This document shows positions 23,540 to 36,605 of a stretch of DNA of 64,000 bases, piece after piece. The notes beneath the pieces were generated by a model. It was not told where the DNA came from. It did no database searches and worked only from the letters and a program-made list of their open reading frames with translations. The position numbers and the translations under genes are program-made. Each line of letters starts with the position of its first letter. The stretch's first letter is position 1. The DNA comes from Sipunculus nudus. Taxonomy: Eukaryota > Annelida > Sipuncula > Golfingiida > Sipunculidae. The DNA is taken from NCBI GenBank assembly GCA_026874595.1, contig CM049313.1:66954659-67018658 (forward strand), in the 5' to 3' direction.

Positions 23540-24960
23540 ACTACCACACTAGACCAAAGCGCATTTCACATTATATAAAAAATATACACTGTCCTGAATT
23601 TCTATTAAGAAAGTCTCTTAATTAACAAAATAAACGACCGTTTAGAATAGGAAATCTCATACGTTTGGGGTAGGGTAAAATTTCAAATTACCCTAAAAGG
23701 AGTAATCTGAATGGATTCCATGATACCAGGTGATAATTTGAATGTGATTTAAGTTACTAGGGGCAATGTGAAGCAGGGGTAATCTTAAATGGTTACATCG
23801 GGAATTCTTAATCAGGATACGTCAGAGCAACAAGGTAGCTTAAGGCCTCATAGTTATTTATTATATAGTTATTTATTATAATAAACTTGAGACAGCAGCC
23901 GGAGAGCGCAAATTCTTTCTGCTCACAAATAAACTTGCGCTTTAATGTTTAAGGCTCTAGACTGCACTGAAAATGTAGGGTTGCCGAATCTCATAATTAT
24001 GACCCATCCAACGGGAAGTCGGAGATCTCATATATAAAATGGTGGGGTGTTCAGACTGAAAACCATTATAAAAGTTGTTGTCACAAGTGACATCCTGCTG
24101 ACCAAATGCAAGAATGAAGATATGATTACGTCAAGGAAGGACCTACAAAATGCTGAACTACTACGGGGAGGGGAATCAGATGAAATTGACATTATTTCTG
24201 ATATCAGACCTTATAAGCCTTAATTCTACCCCATCTAACCCGATTAACTTAAAAGTTAATAAAATTATTATTCTTTCACGACAACCCTCTCTTGAATAAC
24301 GTTAGAAATCAGCACCATTGGCAATTCTTTGATTAAAGACAGATGTACACAACAACGAAATTGATTTTCTTTAAATATAAATGTATTTTAATATATGCAT
24401 AATCTGAATTAACTCCGTACAGTAAGGAAAACGTCTTGATAAACTATAGGGAATCTTGCTTGGTACAAAAATAAACTAGTAACGCAGACGTGAAGCCAAA
24501 CAAACAAACAAAGGTCGGGAACAAGAGACTGGAGTGGATGAAAACACCACGGCCATCCACTGTCGTCGCGGTGGTAACTAGAACTCTGCCTGACAGGAAC
24601 TTGGCTCTGTTATCTGATTTGTCAGTTACTCTGAGACTGATTATTGTCACGTTATGTCATTTGGTGAAAGGATTACTTTCTTGAGTTTTGATTGATTATC
24701 TTCATTGAAATGTCAAGGATGACAAATCTCATTGGAGAAACTTTACCTAAAAATGCAGACATATTTTCGTCTCTATATCGGGAATTCTGAGAAAATTTTG
24801 AGATCACTATCCTGGTTTGGTCGTTCTCACAGTTTGCTCCAACACACTGTTGAAATATCAGGTAAATGAATTTAAAAAAAAAGAAAAATACCTGAAAGAA
24901 ATTAATATATAGAGAAACTTACGAATATATTCGTATAGAATAACCAATCATACATTAATA

Positions 24961-24997
<37 letters not shown>

Positions 24998-25171
24998 ATT
25001 TATATAAAGATAGATATAAATAGATAGATAGATAGATAGATAGACAAAGTACCATAAGAGGGAGTCGGACGCGTGCTTCAAGTGCTTGTGTGATAATATA
25101 TAAGTTATTCCGTCGCTCTTCCTCTTTACCTCCTCATCGACAATATACACTAACAAAACTATTACTGAATC

Positions 25172-25229
<58 letters not shown>

Positions 25230-27048
25230 AGCTTAATCTATCTGATTAAATCAAAATACAGTGTCATTTCCAGATTACCAACTATATATAAACTTGTAGG
25301 TTCTGTGATTAGTTTTAAATTCCTGAATTACAGTTTTAACTCTCTAAGCCCTGCGAGACCAGTACGAAATCATTTAATCTGCCGATGTATTTTAAAACCA
25401 GACTCCACATTTAAAGAGAATACATTTTATAACCTGTGACTGGGAGGTTATGTTATCCCTTGTGTCTGCTTGTTTGTCTGTTAGCAGAATTACGCAAAAG
25501 CAACGCATTCGATCCCTTTAAACCTTTATGGAGGATCTGGGTAAATAGTTATATTAAACAAGATGGGCATAATGTGTGTAATTCTAATTACGAGGCTTAA
25601 TGTATAAATCGTGTATGGTCATTTATTATTTAAATTTGCATCTTCTCCTCAAACTGTGTGACAGCCTTCTCTAAGAGCTTATCAAGAGTCTGTTTTCATT
25701 ATAAAGTAAATAAGAAAACTTAGCGTTAATCATTTTACATATATTTTGTATATTACATATAAAATAAGTTCGGAGCAAATAAAGTAAACCTTAAAATCAT
25801 CATACCTGACATAGATAAACTGCCTATCTCTACTAATTATCGTAAGTAATAGAATAACCGTCCTATGAACGTGGGTCTAGGTACTTGTTATGTTTGGCAG
25901 GGGCAAATTTCTGAAGAAATAATATCAATATTTATTAACATTTATGGACATTTATATGAATTATAAGCCTCAAATATCTGGTAATAGCTTTGTTATTTTA
26001 ACCCTAAGCTCGTCTACCTTGGGGGTTTTCATAAGTAATTTTCATTTTTACCATGAGAAAGATAATTCATGGTTTAGATCATGCGTCATATCTGTGGTTT
26101 TATTAACTGTTATTATGTATAATAAAAACAGCCGCTTTCCATGTGTTAATTAATAATCCACAGTGTGTTATCATGGAATGTAATATGGATATAGGTATAA
26201 CGGAAGTTCATTCAATTTATATATTTAGTCATTTATAAATTGTCACAGTTTATTTATGGACAAAAGACCGATCTGACTATTCTGTATATATTAACATTCG
26301 CTAGGTTAACTTTTCATGAGGATATCAGTTTCATGATCTCACCATACAAGATATCATCCCTTAATTTAAAATCAAACAAAAAGCCGTTTCAAATCATATT
26401 AGACCCAATACAGTAAACATTTTTAACTTGCTACAGAGCTCTTTCTAAAACCATTTGTGTTTGTGGCATATATATTCATTTTCATATGAAATTTTAACAT
26501 TTCAAACAATTAATTTTTTTTTTCAAATAGTCAGCGATTTTAAATGAGCTAAAATTAAACTACATGACAATATATAAAATCCTTTTTTTTTTCTTTAATG
26601 TTTGTTTCATGTCTAAAAATGAAATTTAAATATTTTGACTGAATCAAAGAAACATGGCACAGGAAAAACACAAAGAAAATGGTTTTTAAAATTAAAAAAA
26701 AATAAATCTCATATGAAAATGAATGTAAATTTTGTAAACAAATATACCATTAGAAAGTGCTCTGTATCAGATTTAAAATTATGTAAATATATGGAGTCTA
26801 ATATACATATGAAACAGACTTTTGAATGATTTAAAATTTTAGGGGATTTTGTCAGCAGTACTGCCTGTATCAAAATTATTCTTCGGCGGAGACATGGGCA
26901 AAAACTATTTCACATCATTTCAATGTTGATAATCCTGACACTTTAACGAGTACTCGTGGGTAAACAAAACAAATGTAAATTCCACAAATGTAAATTGAAT
27001 GTAGACCACAGTATCCCGAACATAGACTGAATTTGGTGAGCAGCTAGC
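23540..27048. other. Gene-poor AT-rich stretch with microsatellites
   Basis: Contains (AT)n at 24963-24994 and 25173-25228 and (GATA)n at 25019-25044. A slightly GC-richer block at 24490-24690 is open on both strands without splice support. A block near 23660-23800 repeats the phrase 'AATTACCCC / GGGGTAATCTGAA' also seen around 31900 and 50000, probably an old dispersed repeat. Confidence 0.45.
25173..25228. repeat. (AT)n microsatellite
   Basis: About 56 bp of uninterrupted AT dinucleotide. A shorter tract at 24963-24994 lies 200 bp to the left. Confidence 0.95.
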
Positions 27049-27483
27049 CGGTGATGTAGGTCTCGGGTCCACGTTTTTAGGGAATCGGACTTGGACTCGA
27101 TTATTCTGGACTCGGAATCTTAGGTAAGGACTCGGAAATCAGGGGGAGTCCATCTCGAGTCCAACAGAAACAAAAATGTCCCTTTCTATATAGACTTATG
27201 TACATGTGCGAACTACTAACAGAATATCACAAAATGATAACACTATATAAATGTAATTAACCATTATAGTAAAAGCATGTGTGAACTTACTTGAAAAATG
27301 TAAATGGTAATCTGAAATTTTCATTTAAAATTATTTATTATGGATATATGTATTGGACTCGGACTTGGACTTGAGTTCAATATGAAACGCACTCGAAGTG
27401 TAAGGACTCAGACTCGAACCTCAATGACTCGGACTTAAACGCGGACTCTGAAGTCTGATGGTGTGGACTCGACTACATCACAG
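27049..27483. mobile_element. hAT-like MITE with GGACTCG subterminal repeats
   Basis: The ends CGGTGATGTAGG and CTACATCACAG are inverted repeats. Inside them lie clusters of GGACTCGG / CGAGTCC motifs (at least six on each side) around an AT-rich core. A second element with the same design at 56385-56887 has a convincing 8-bp target duplication. Here the flanks (CAGCTAGC and CAGCGGAC) match at only five of eight positions, consistent with an older insertion. Confidence 0.7.
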
Positions 27484-27648
27484 CAGCGGACATATATATG
27501 TCGGACATATTTATATGAATACAGACGGATATATGATTATCACTGGTCTCTTTACTAGTACAGCGGTTGTCCTTTTTTAAAACACCCATGTAAATATAAT
27601 TACATATCGAATTACCATAATTCATGCAGATCATACATGTATACTTAC

Positions 27649-27807
27649 TACCAATTTGCAAATCACAGCTTTAGCGCTCACGAAAGGTCGCCCCGGGATG
27701 TGTTGTGCAAACCATTCGTGCGGCCCACGACACGGCACAACCGGTACTGTGTAGTGTGTGCAGGGGTGCGTGTTTAGATTATCGTGTATAACTGACGACT
27801 CTCCCTC
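27649..27807 (-). CDS. Putative internal coding exon of an unidentified gene
   Basis: On the minus strand, ATATTGCAG is followed by 159 bp (exactly 53 codons, phase 0 at both ends) and then a consensus donor GTAAGT (27643-27648). The block is clearly GC-richer and CpG-richer than its surroundings. The peptide (EGESSVIHDNL..., ...CRGPHEWFAQHIPGR..., ...AKAVICKLV) has Cys, His, Trp and Pro spacing that looks like real protein, but I do not recognise the family. No partner exon was found nearby, so the gene's extent is unknown. It could instead be a retained fragment of a dead gene. Confidence 0.45.
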
Positions 27808-28009
27808 CTGCAATATTCTGATAAGGTGGGTTCACGGGTGGAATTTTGCTAGGTAAATTATTTACAATTATGTATTCAAGTAGATCTGTATCAGTGAGGT
27901 TATCGGCTCACGGCAATTTATCAATATCTGACCCAATGTATGTTTCTGCACCTATGTTCAGTACATAGTATTAAAGGCATGAACAATAATTCAAACTAGA
28001 AATACGGTA

Positions 28010-28018
28010 TATAATATA

Positions 28019-28064
<46 letters not shown>
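28010..28064. repeat. (AT)n microsatellite
   Basis: About 55 bp AT tract. A second, 46-bp tract at 28685-28730 ends the neighbouring duplicated block. Confidence 0.9.
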
Positions 28065-28069
28065 GATCA

Positions 28070-28682
28070 AATTGGTCTTTTGAGCATCCCTAGTTGAGGG
28101 AATCTAAGTCAAATTTTGAGGCGTTGTATAAAATTTGATATATTTTACTATATAATGATAAGGTTATATAGTAAATGATAAATTGATAATAATGAAGTTC
28201 AAGCGTCAGTTGTCAGCACAATGGTTAGAGGGAGTCAGCAGTTGTTAGCAACTGCTACAAGAGTCAACTATGATTCTCTCGGTTAAGCAGGCAGATATTC
28301 GCTTCCAGTGGGACGCTTTGACCCCTAAAACCGAGCGTGCGAAAGAAATTTGAAGCGTCACAGACACATAACCTCGCGTTCCTGAAAGCCCTGGGAAACT
28401 AAAGTCAAAAGTTTAGAGCGTCATATGATATTTTGGAGCACCCTTAGTATAAAGTCAAATTAAACAGTGTAAACAATATTAAATAATGATTATTCAACAG
28501 TTACGTCATTTAATTATTTTGTTATAGTTAAACGTAAGCGTCAGTCGTCCGCGCAGTTTTAGACTAGCTTGTGTGAGGTACGTAGTAAGCAATGCCGGTG
28601 ATTTCCCATCGGACGCTCGAACATACAGATCTGAGCGAACGGAGATTTTTTCAACAGACGCTTACCCCGAGTTCCGGAAAGC

Positions 28683-28684
<2 letters not shown>
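28070..28684 (+). repeat. Diverged tandem duplication of about 340 bp
   Basis: Two blocks (about 28080-28420 and 28430-28684) share, in the same order, GAGCA(T/C)CC(C)TAGT, AAGCGTCAGT(T/C)GTC, the CCAGTGGGACGC / CCATCGGACGC region, CGAGCGTGCGAA / TGAGCGAACGGA and a terminal CCTGAAAGCCC / CCGGAAAGCCC. Identity is modest. Each copy is next to an (AT)n tract, so the tract may be part of the repeated unit. Confidence 0.5.
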
Positions 28685-28732
<48 letters not shown>

Positions 28733-29084
28733 TAGATGATCAAGCAAGCGAGATGGTCATAGAGCAAAACTAGTCTAAATCATTCGAAAAAATTTAAAAA
28801 AATGTATTTTTATAAATGGTCCTTTGTATTGTTAAGTCAATAATGTGTTAAAATTAGCATGCTGTTCCTATGTTATATTAAAAAAAAGAATCACCACGCG
28901 GATGATAGTCTAATATTGAGTGATCAAGATAGGTAACGCGCGGCAAAAAAGATCATTGAATGTTTTTCCCAACTAAGATACCCCAAGAACTAGGTCACCA
29001 GGCAAAAAAATAAAAAAAAAATAAAAATAAGGCCCCAGTGACAACAACCAGAGACCCATAATAGCTGCTACCTTCACAACTATG

Positions 29085-30660
29085 ATTAAAGCCCACAAGA
29101 TCATAGGTTGGACAACTTTATCACTTCTGAAGGCTAGATCTGCATGCAATAAGGTGTCAGTTATTAGGGACTGTGTTTCTGGAACCAAACTAGATATGCT
29201 TGCATTCACTGAAACATGGATGAATTTAAAAAATGAGAGCAGAGACGCAGATAGCCTTCTTCCTGAGGGCTATGCTATGATCAGCAACAAAAGACAGCGT
29301 GGTAGGGGTTGTGGTCTGGTCCTCATTCATAGAACCACACTCACATGTGTTCCATCTGCATCAGCCCAAAAAGCCAAGTCATTGGAGTGCTTTGAGGTGA
29401 GGTACTGTGATGAATAACTGTGATAATAAAAACTCCTCCATTCTTAATTTAGTGCTGCTATACAGGCCTCCCCATCATAAAAAACGGCCTCACACAAGCA
29501 GATTTTCATTGTGAACTTGCTAATTAAATCACTTCTTTTCAGTCATCACCGTGCAGTGTCCTCTATCTTGGAGATTTTTATGTGCACTGGGACAAAGTAG
29601 CAGGAAAGAGGCAGTCAGCTTGCATGATCTTCTTGAGTCAACAATTTTTTTACAGCATGTGAGCAGCCCCACCAACACTAATGGCCATATTCTTGACCTA
29701 GTCATATCTTGCTCCTGTGATAATGTGATAGAAGCTCTGAAAGTTTGGCCCCTGATCAGTTTTTACAAAATTGTGCTCTGTAATCTGAGCCTCCTCTACC
29801 TAAAAAGACTCCCGCACTCAAGAAGCTCAGGTCTATTGATCAGTAGAGCATGAACTTAAGGGATCCACCCTGATATCAGTGTCAGATAACCCATCATCAG
29901 ATCTACACATCATCTACAATCAGACTCTCAGTTATATCCTAGATAAGCATGTTCCTCAGAAGACTGTCACCATTACTGTCAGAGCAAACTCTCCTTGGAT
30001 AACCATTCTGGAGGGAAAGAGATAGCGCAGATAGTGTGAAACAGTGTGTTCAGCTCGTCTACATGTACATAGAGATATATACACCAATAGAGGTATAAAG
30101 TTAATAAGTTGATTTAGTGTGGCAAAGTGAGTTACAATCATGATAAGATCTCCAAATGTGGTGGTGACCAAAAGGCTTTATTTGACATTGTAAAGGGCTT
30201 TTTAAACAAAAAGCTACAAAATTATCTTCGAATCCACTGGTTCATTAATCAGATGACTTTAACAGATTTTTTCTTGACAAGATCAGTAAAATTCATGGCT
30301 TGTTAAGTGCTACCGGTGTCAATGTCTCATCATATGAACCACGGCGCCTTAGTTCTTTTCAGGATTTCTCTGTCGTGATACCTGATGATATAAAAAAGTC
30401 TCCATCAAAAACATCCAGTCTTGACCTATGGCCTACATGGATGCTTAAGACACACCTAGTTGCACTTGCTACGTCAGTGTGTTCTATCGCTAACCAGTCG
30501 TGGTCACACCGTTTCAGAAGAAAACTAATCTTGACCCTTCATCTCTAGGATACCTGAATGATAACATTTTCTACCTGGCCTTTCAGCAAGCCTACCGCCC
30601 CAACCACAGTGTGTAAACAGCCTTTCTGCGTGTCCATAATGACGGCAAGGTGTAGAAGTT
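29085..30660 (+). mobile_element. Degenerate LINE, endonuclease and start of reverse transcriptase
   Basis: The + strand reads the apurinic endonuclease domain of a jockey/L2-like LINE. It shows an LLKARSACNKVS-like start (29120), LDMLAFTETW (29193), then PEGYAMISNKRQRGRGCGL (29264) and RPPHH near 29466. NTNGHILDLVIS (29679) is the conserved end of this domain. Further on are DFFLDKISKIHG (30270) and AYRPNHSV..AFLRVHND (30590), which mark the entry to the reverse transcriptase. Frame changes and stops separate these pieces, and the RT body is missing after 30660, so the copy is a dead, truncated relic. Confidence 0.8.
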
Positions 30661-31340
30661 AATAGGTAGTCTTTTCCCTCTGGTTGACAACGTTAGATAA
30701 AATATATGAAATGAATAAAATGTATGACCTATTGAATTGACATATGATTAAATTTGCTCATTTTAGAAGTGCCAGTAGATGTGCTGAACAGAACATAGTT
30801 ATCCTAATTGGTATAGGCTTGAATTATTTTAATAAAAAAATGCAGAACATTCAGAGGATGAACCTACAGTGTCAATTATCGACAGCAGCAATTGATATGA
30901 TATTTCATCACATTTATTTCTCATCTAACGTTTCATGAAGCATTTCATGCCCAATCAATATTTTATTTTAAGGACGCATGGTGGTGTTGACATTCCTGAC
31001 AACGACTAAACAATGGGAAAAATGGCGCCAGGGCTGCACTATTGACTCGGCCGAAATCGTGCGCCCTCCTCGGAAACACAAACGTTGACAGGTCTTGGTT
31101 TTTAGATTTTATCTCAACCAATATTTAGGAGAAATTTGAAATAATATAGGTGAACTAGTTTATAGCTGTAAGTTATGTTGATACCACACAAAGACATCGC
31201 AGAAGCAGCCAAGGATTTACCAGAGCAGCTGCAAGCCGCCCGGCCAGGGGACCAGAGCACAAGTAGGATGATCCGGCAGAGCAGCAGAACCCGCCCACTC
31301 GGTGTCGAACATCCATTCCATCAAAGCTGTCTAGTACCCT

Positions 31341-31420
<80 letters not shown>
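31341..31420 (+). repeat. Compound (TG)n(GA)n microsatellite
   Basis: A TG run of about seven units passes directly into about 33 GA units with one AAAG interruption. Confidence 0.95.
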
Positions 31421-33666
31421 CTCTTGTTTGAGCCATCTTAGTTTGCTACATAAGCCTTGTCTTTTCATGTGAATTTTTTCATTCTGAGGTAACACTTTCG
31501 GGAGTTTATGATTTACAAAAAAATGATACACGAGAATATTGGCAAAACAATATCAAAGTCCTATTCGTGTTTCTAAAATTCGACGATAAAGGAATGGTTT
31601 GTTACGGAGGTCTGTTACGTTAGGTCTAATATTATATACAGTCGTTACTTGATAAAAAGGCTGTTGTATTGTCAAGTAACTTAAAGTGACGGAGGGTCAA
31701 AATATTGGGTGGCTTGGATGTTTGAAAGGTTACTTGGTATTATAAATAATTAACTTCTGTTCTAATAAACTATTTCACAATCCTGCAAATTCTGTGTCTA
31801 TAATCTACAGGTTTTTTTTTCTTAATATAATTTCTCTCATGAAATGACATCACGGACGGCATAAAATACAAACTCCAATGACCAGGTGTAGCAATATCAG
31901 TTTAACCAGCTTCAGATTACCGAAAGCAATATTGGATTACCCCCTCTGGTGTGTTAAAAACGATCTCAAATTACCACATCGATTTCTGATTTCGCCTCCG
32001 AAAGAGTATTTTCTTTAAATGCACATTGCTCAATCCTTGATTTCCCTAATTACTTTGAATCTTTGTATATGTAATGATTACCTGTGTTAGGCGCTTTTGT
32101 GTAATGTTTGAGTCAATATAAATATAATCAACAATTTAATTTAATTATGCGACAATTTTATTTTTCAATGACTGATTACATCATTGAAATCTTGTATCTG
32201 TTCTGTATTTTATTGAAGTAACACATCATGGTTTAGAAGCATAAGAATATTTCTTTTAGTTAAATCAAAATGAGTAAGTTAACTGTTTAATTTTTGTATC
32301 TGCTTGTTTAAAAAAAGAGTTATTATTTTGTTCAAATATTCTCTTTGTTTAATCGAGAAGAGGACAATTTCTTGCACAAATATTCTTGAAATTCACGTAG
32401 AAGGAATTATCTTAGAAAAAAAAATCAAGAAAGTGCCTGCCTGGAATCCAATTGTTTCATCATTTTAATGCGACATAGTACATCATTCCAGGTTAAAAGG
32501 CCACGGTCCGTCGCTTTAAAATTTAGTTACTCTACCTAAATATGAATGGTACGAGGAATTTCCTGTTTCACACTTAGCCATTTAACTGGAGGATATAAAA
32601 AATGACATATTCACAGGTATGTACTTGCCAAATGAGTGTTTAGTGACATCTTTCTGTACCAGATGTCGCTGGGAACAGGGCATCCTAGTAATGTACCCTG
32701 GGAAAAGTAAGGTAATGAGCTTAATCATCCTGGATATTGATTTGAACAAAGACTGACAAGCGATGACAGCTACTTTTTACACGTGAATCGTAGAAAATCG
32801 AAAGCACTTTTCTCTGTCTAGTTTGTTTGATTAGTCGACAATAAATCCTGTCAATACAGATCCATTTGAACCAAGTCACAGCTGCAATCAAGTTTAAGCT
32901 TATTGGGCGTTTCCCCATTCATCGGTATAATCAAGTCAACCCATTTTTTTTGCAATTCATATACCCTGTCTTGTTTCTGGCACAATTTCCCGCTATTCGT
33001 ATCATCGGTCTATCGTCTGCTACAGCTGCCGTAAAGAAGAAACTAAACCTGTCAAGCCCACGTCGGGTCAAGGTCATTTTATGGAAAAGACAATGATGCA
33101 TAGGGATTACATTTTGGAGCAAAACCGTTTATACTGAATCCAAGATGGTTATAAAACCTCACAACCTAGGGGATGGCTGTATATATCCCCCTCCCCTTGC
33201 AAAAAGTAAGCAATGTAATCAACTCCCACACTATTCAGAGAATGATATTTATATATTGCAAAGGAAATATATTAATAAATAGAATTATAGACTTTGGTTC
33301 CATTTATGAGTTTACTTTGTTCGTGTGCCCCCCCCCCCCCCCCCCCAACCCTGGAAGAAAAATTGGCGCCACTGCATAACCTTGCTGATGATACGTAGAC
33401 CTGACATCCCAGGTAGAATGAAAACTCCATATGATATAATTTAAAGCTACCTATTCACCTGACTTATTTATATAGTTTATGACTTAATCAGGATACATTG
33501 CAATGAAATATAGGTAATTTTTGCAAAGAAAGTACCAGTATAAGCCTGTGACGGATTTCTGAGTTTGTGAACCGTCCATGCAGGGGTTAGCATATACGGT
33601 AAACGCTCGTTGTTGACAAACAGAAAGGATTTTTTAATTATTGCGTATGCACGGAATTTGAAAGTC

Positions 33667-33667
<1 letters not shown>

Positions 33668-33747
<80 letters not shown>
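33668..33747. repeat. (AT)n microsatellite
   Basis: About 80 bp uninterrupted TA run. Confidence 0.95.
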
Positions 33748-33753
<6 letters not shown>

Positions 33754-35638
33754 GTGGGGACTGTGACATGTGAATTAATGTCGTCTTTTGCGACTTGCAA
33801 AATTCTTGTTCGTCTGACCTGTCGCCAATGATTCTGAATGGACCTGTTTAGATCACAATCGCATCCCCCCACCCCCAACCCACCTCCATTGTAGGTGTTG
33901 TAAGAAAGTATACCATAAAATATAACGAAATATGCATTCCCATACAAACTTAAAGTACGTTCCTCGTTGAAGGATGTAAAAATATTCTGGCGTTACATCC
34001 GTTAACACAAGTTGACATGTCCCTTCTAAAATTGATCTATGTCCTTAAGCACGGATGGGGGGGGGGGGGGGGGGTTCAACCCTGGAAGTAAACAATTTCC
34101 TTAGACAAGCTGAATATGTATCAGTTTAATCGGTTCACCACGTGCCCTGCTTTACTCGCTTACATGTCATGAATAAATTTTTTTAAGAGATAATTTTTGG
34201 GTATCACTGGCCAATCAAAAGTGAACAAAAATCCGACAGGTAACATACTCGGTTTGTTATCTTTATATCTCCTTTCACAAATATACCAATAAGCAGTAAC
34301 CAATATTTTAAAATGTAACTTTTACCAGCCTTAAAGCTCTTCTGTTTGGTCCCGTATTTTTCTGAGAGAGGGGTCTCGACTGAATTTCTCCTGAGAATGA
34401 CGTATACTGGTTTAAGTTCCCTCTGACCCCAACACAGACATGCTTGTGTTACCCATACACACATTATTTGACATGCATGACCCTTTAATTTTATCAATGT
34501 ACTTATTTATTGTTTCTTGTAATCAATGTACTAAAAAGGGAAATGGTACACAGAGCCAGACTATTTTAGACGAATGACTTTGAGAGACTTAATTCACATC
34601 TTATATTTTAAACTTCCTACATAGCTTGTCTCATTCTGATATAAATATCATGCCTTAGGGAAAAAATATCAAAATATTTAAGATTTACACACCTGTAAAA
34701 GACCCACGGGATCGAATGATCTGATTTCAAGGAAGTACTCGAAAATAGTAACAAATTAATAGCTCCCTTGGGAGAAAATATCCACAAACTGGTCTCCTAT
34801 ATAATGGCATTAAAGTGTTTTACGATAAAGTTTTTACAGTATCTTGATCAATGACTCGCCCCGCCAAACCGCTCTCTGTGAAATTATCTTTAAAGTATCG
34901 GCAAGATTTATCTTAAAACCTGAAAGCTCGGGCGGTTTTATTTAATGTATCAGAAAGTATATCCTATCGAACGGAACTTTAAAGCCAGGGATGACCGGAT
35001 TATAAGGCCAAAAAAAAGTTCTCGGGCACTTTTTTCAGAAAACTGTGAAGGAGAGAGATTTTTATTTTTTTACCTTTTTAAGGACCATGGGCGCTAATAG
35101 CTTATATCAGTCGCTTATATCAAGAAGCATTCGAGCCGCTTAAATCAGGTTGCAAACATTCGGTTGTTTCTCAAACGACTACACACATGAGTGCAGGGCA
35201 TGTTATGTATATCGAAATCGCGCTGCTGTCCCCGGAAAACCACGGATTAAGGTCCGGGGTGATCCCTGTTGCTATCCGTGAATGTGTGAAAGGGGCTCAA
35301 GCGTAAACAGCGGAAACATGCGTGTACGCGTTCATGCACGCATTTTAGTAATAACCGCCCATTATGGCCCGCAAACAACAAGCGTCCGAGAGGCTGGAGT
35401 ACAAATCGTTTAATTTCTTTTGAAAATCGAAATAAATTTTTTTGATGCGGGGCGATAAAATTGACGCGTAGGGTGCCTGCGAATTACCCAACCTTTTTTA
35501 TGCCTTATTTTGTTATCTTGCATGACTCAGAGGCCCAAGATGCAAGTGTTCCCTGGGAAACTACGGACGAGTTGGTAGGAGATGCATATGTTAAGTGCCA
35601 TTAGGGTTAATTTTCCAACAACACTGTCTCGTAACAGT

Positions 35639-35822
35639 GCTAGTAGTTTATAGAAAGTCCCTCAAGGATGATAACTTGGTTAGGTATGTTAGTTTGTGAG
35701 TGTGTTTGTAAGCACAAAAAAAATATTAATGCTAGTAGTTTATAGAAAGTCCCTCAAGGATGATAACTTGGTTAGGTATGTTTGTTTGTGAGTGTGTTTG
35801 TAAGCACAAAAAAAATATTAAT
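35639..35822 (+). repeat. Near-perfect 92-bp tandem duplication
   Basis: Two adjacent 92-bp copies (starts at 35639 and 35731) begin GCTAGTAGTTTATAG and end AAAAAAAATATTAAT. They differ at essentially one position (TGTTAGTTTG versus TGTTTGTTTG), so the duplication is recent or under conversion. Confidence 0.95.
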
Positions 35823-36382
35823 ATATTTTAAAATTTTTTTATTGTGTTTATCTGCAAAACCGAATCAAACTTACCGGTTCACTGAAAGACAGAAGCTTAT
35901 GGCAGAAGTTTAATAAATAGTGTAGCCGAGAATTGTAACATGAAAGTTTTACGTGATAATGCAACAAAAAAGATCTGATTCATGTCATGTTACTATATAA
36001 TATAAGAATAATTCTTAAGAAAACGGCAGGGAATCATGACTTTCATAAATTCCAAGTTAGGTATTTTAAAAGCATATTAAAGATATGAAAATATAAAATA
36101 AAGACAAGGTGTATAAAACAATATTTAATATTGTATTTTTATAGATTATTGTAATTTAAGCATAGATAGATGAAACCTTAAGATAACTTTACAAAATAAC
36201 CGATCACACACATTTGTAAGAAATGAAATATATTTACACCTTTTTGTTATTATTTCATGCCGCTTCTAGAGCTACCTACTTTATATTATCGTAATTTACA
36301 TAACCATACTCAGCAACAATATCTGGATACTTTGTAGTTAAATGCACTCAAACAGTTTATCTCTTACTGGGCATATTTCCTG
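35823..36382. other. AT-rich non-coding stretch
   Basis: Nothing recognised other than the CCTG target duplication (36379-36382) of the next element. Confidence 0.5.
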
Positions 36383-36601
36383 TGTTACGAAGAGAGATTC
36401 CCAGGATCACACTTTGGTGAGCTTATACCCTGGGCCACAACGTTTACCGCCACGTTGTTACGAAAACAAATTGCTCAGGGGAAAATACTTGGCCGATTTC
36501 AGATTCGAACCAATGTCGTTTCGCACAAGTCCGGCGTACCAACCGCTTCGCCAGAAAAGCTAGCGAGACAGTTCGGTCCGCTTTTATGTCACCTCGTAAC
36601 A
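36383..36601 (-). mobile_element. TRIM deletion derivative, 219 bp
   Basis: On the minus strand, one full LTR (36601-36452; TGTTACGAGG...TTCGTAACA) is followed by internal sequence and then directly by the last nine bases of an LTR (TTCGTAACA). The primer-binding site and almost all of the second LTR are missing, yet both outer ends are intact. The whole is flanked by CCTG (36379-36382 and 36602-36605). The tRNA-like boxes are best preserved here: A box TGGCGAAGCGGT (36542-36553, minus) matches 11 of 12 consensus positions, and B box GGTTCGAATC is at 36502-36511. Confidence 0.85.
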
Positions 36602-36605
36602 CCTG

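Larger units (their letters stand above)
30661..35638. other. Gene-poor stretch with microsatellites
   Basis: Holds (TG)n/(GA)n at 31341-31420, C and G runs at about 33330-33346 and 34058-34074, and a long (AT)n at 33668-33747. ORFs reading through these runs (for example LSLSLS and YIYIYI strings) are artefacts. Around 31175-31340 a short open frame lies just left of the (GA)n tract without splice support. No gene could be supported. Confidence 0.45.

Noticed and set aside
23132-23540. Minus ORFs inside the TRIM (124 and 65 codons)
   Set aside because: They read antisense through LTR and internal sequence of a non-coding element.
24444-24690. Possible exon open on both strands, GC-richer than surroundings
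   Set aside because: No paired acceptor and donor fit either frame, and the block may be an old dispersed repeat.
31173-31531. ORFs with LSLSLS or RERERE strings
   Set aside because: Readings of the (GA)n microsatellite on either strand.
33477-33947. 156-codon ORF with a YIYIYI tract
   Set aside because: The frame is carried by the (AT)n microsatellite, which lacks stops. The same applies to 3991-4248, 12866-13093, 24902-25156, 28559-28773 and 56936-57121.
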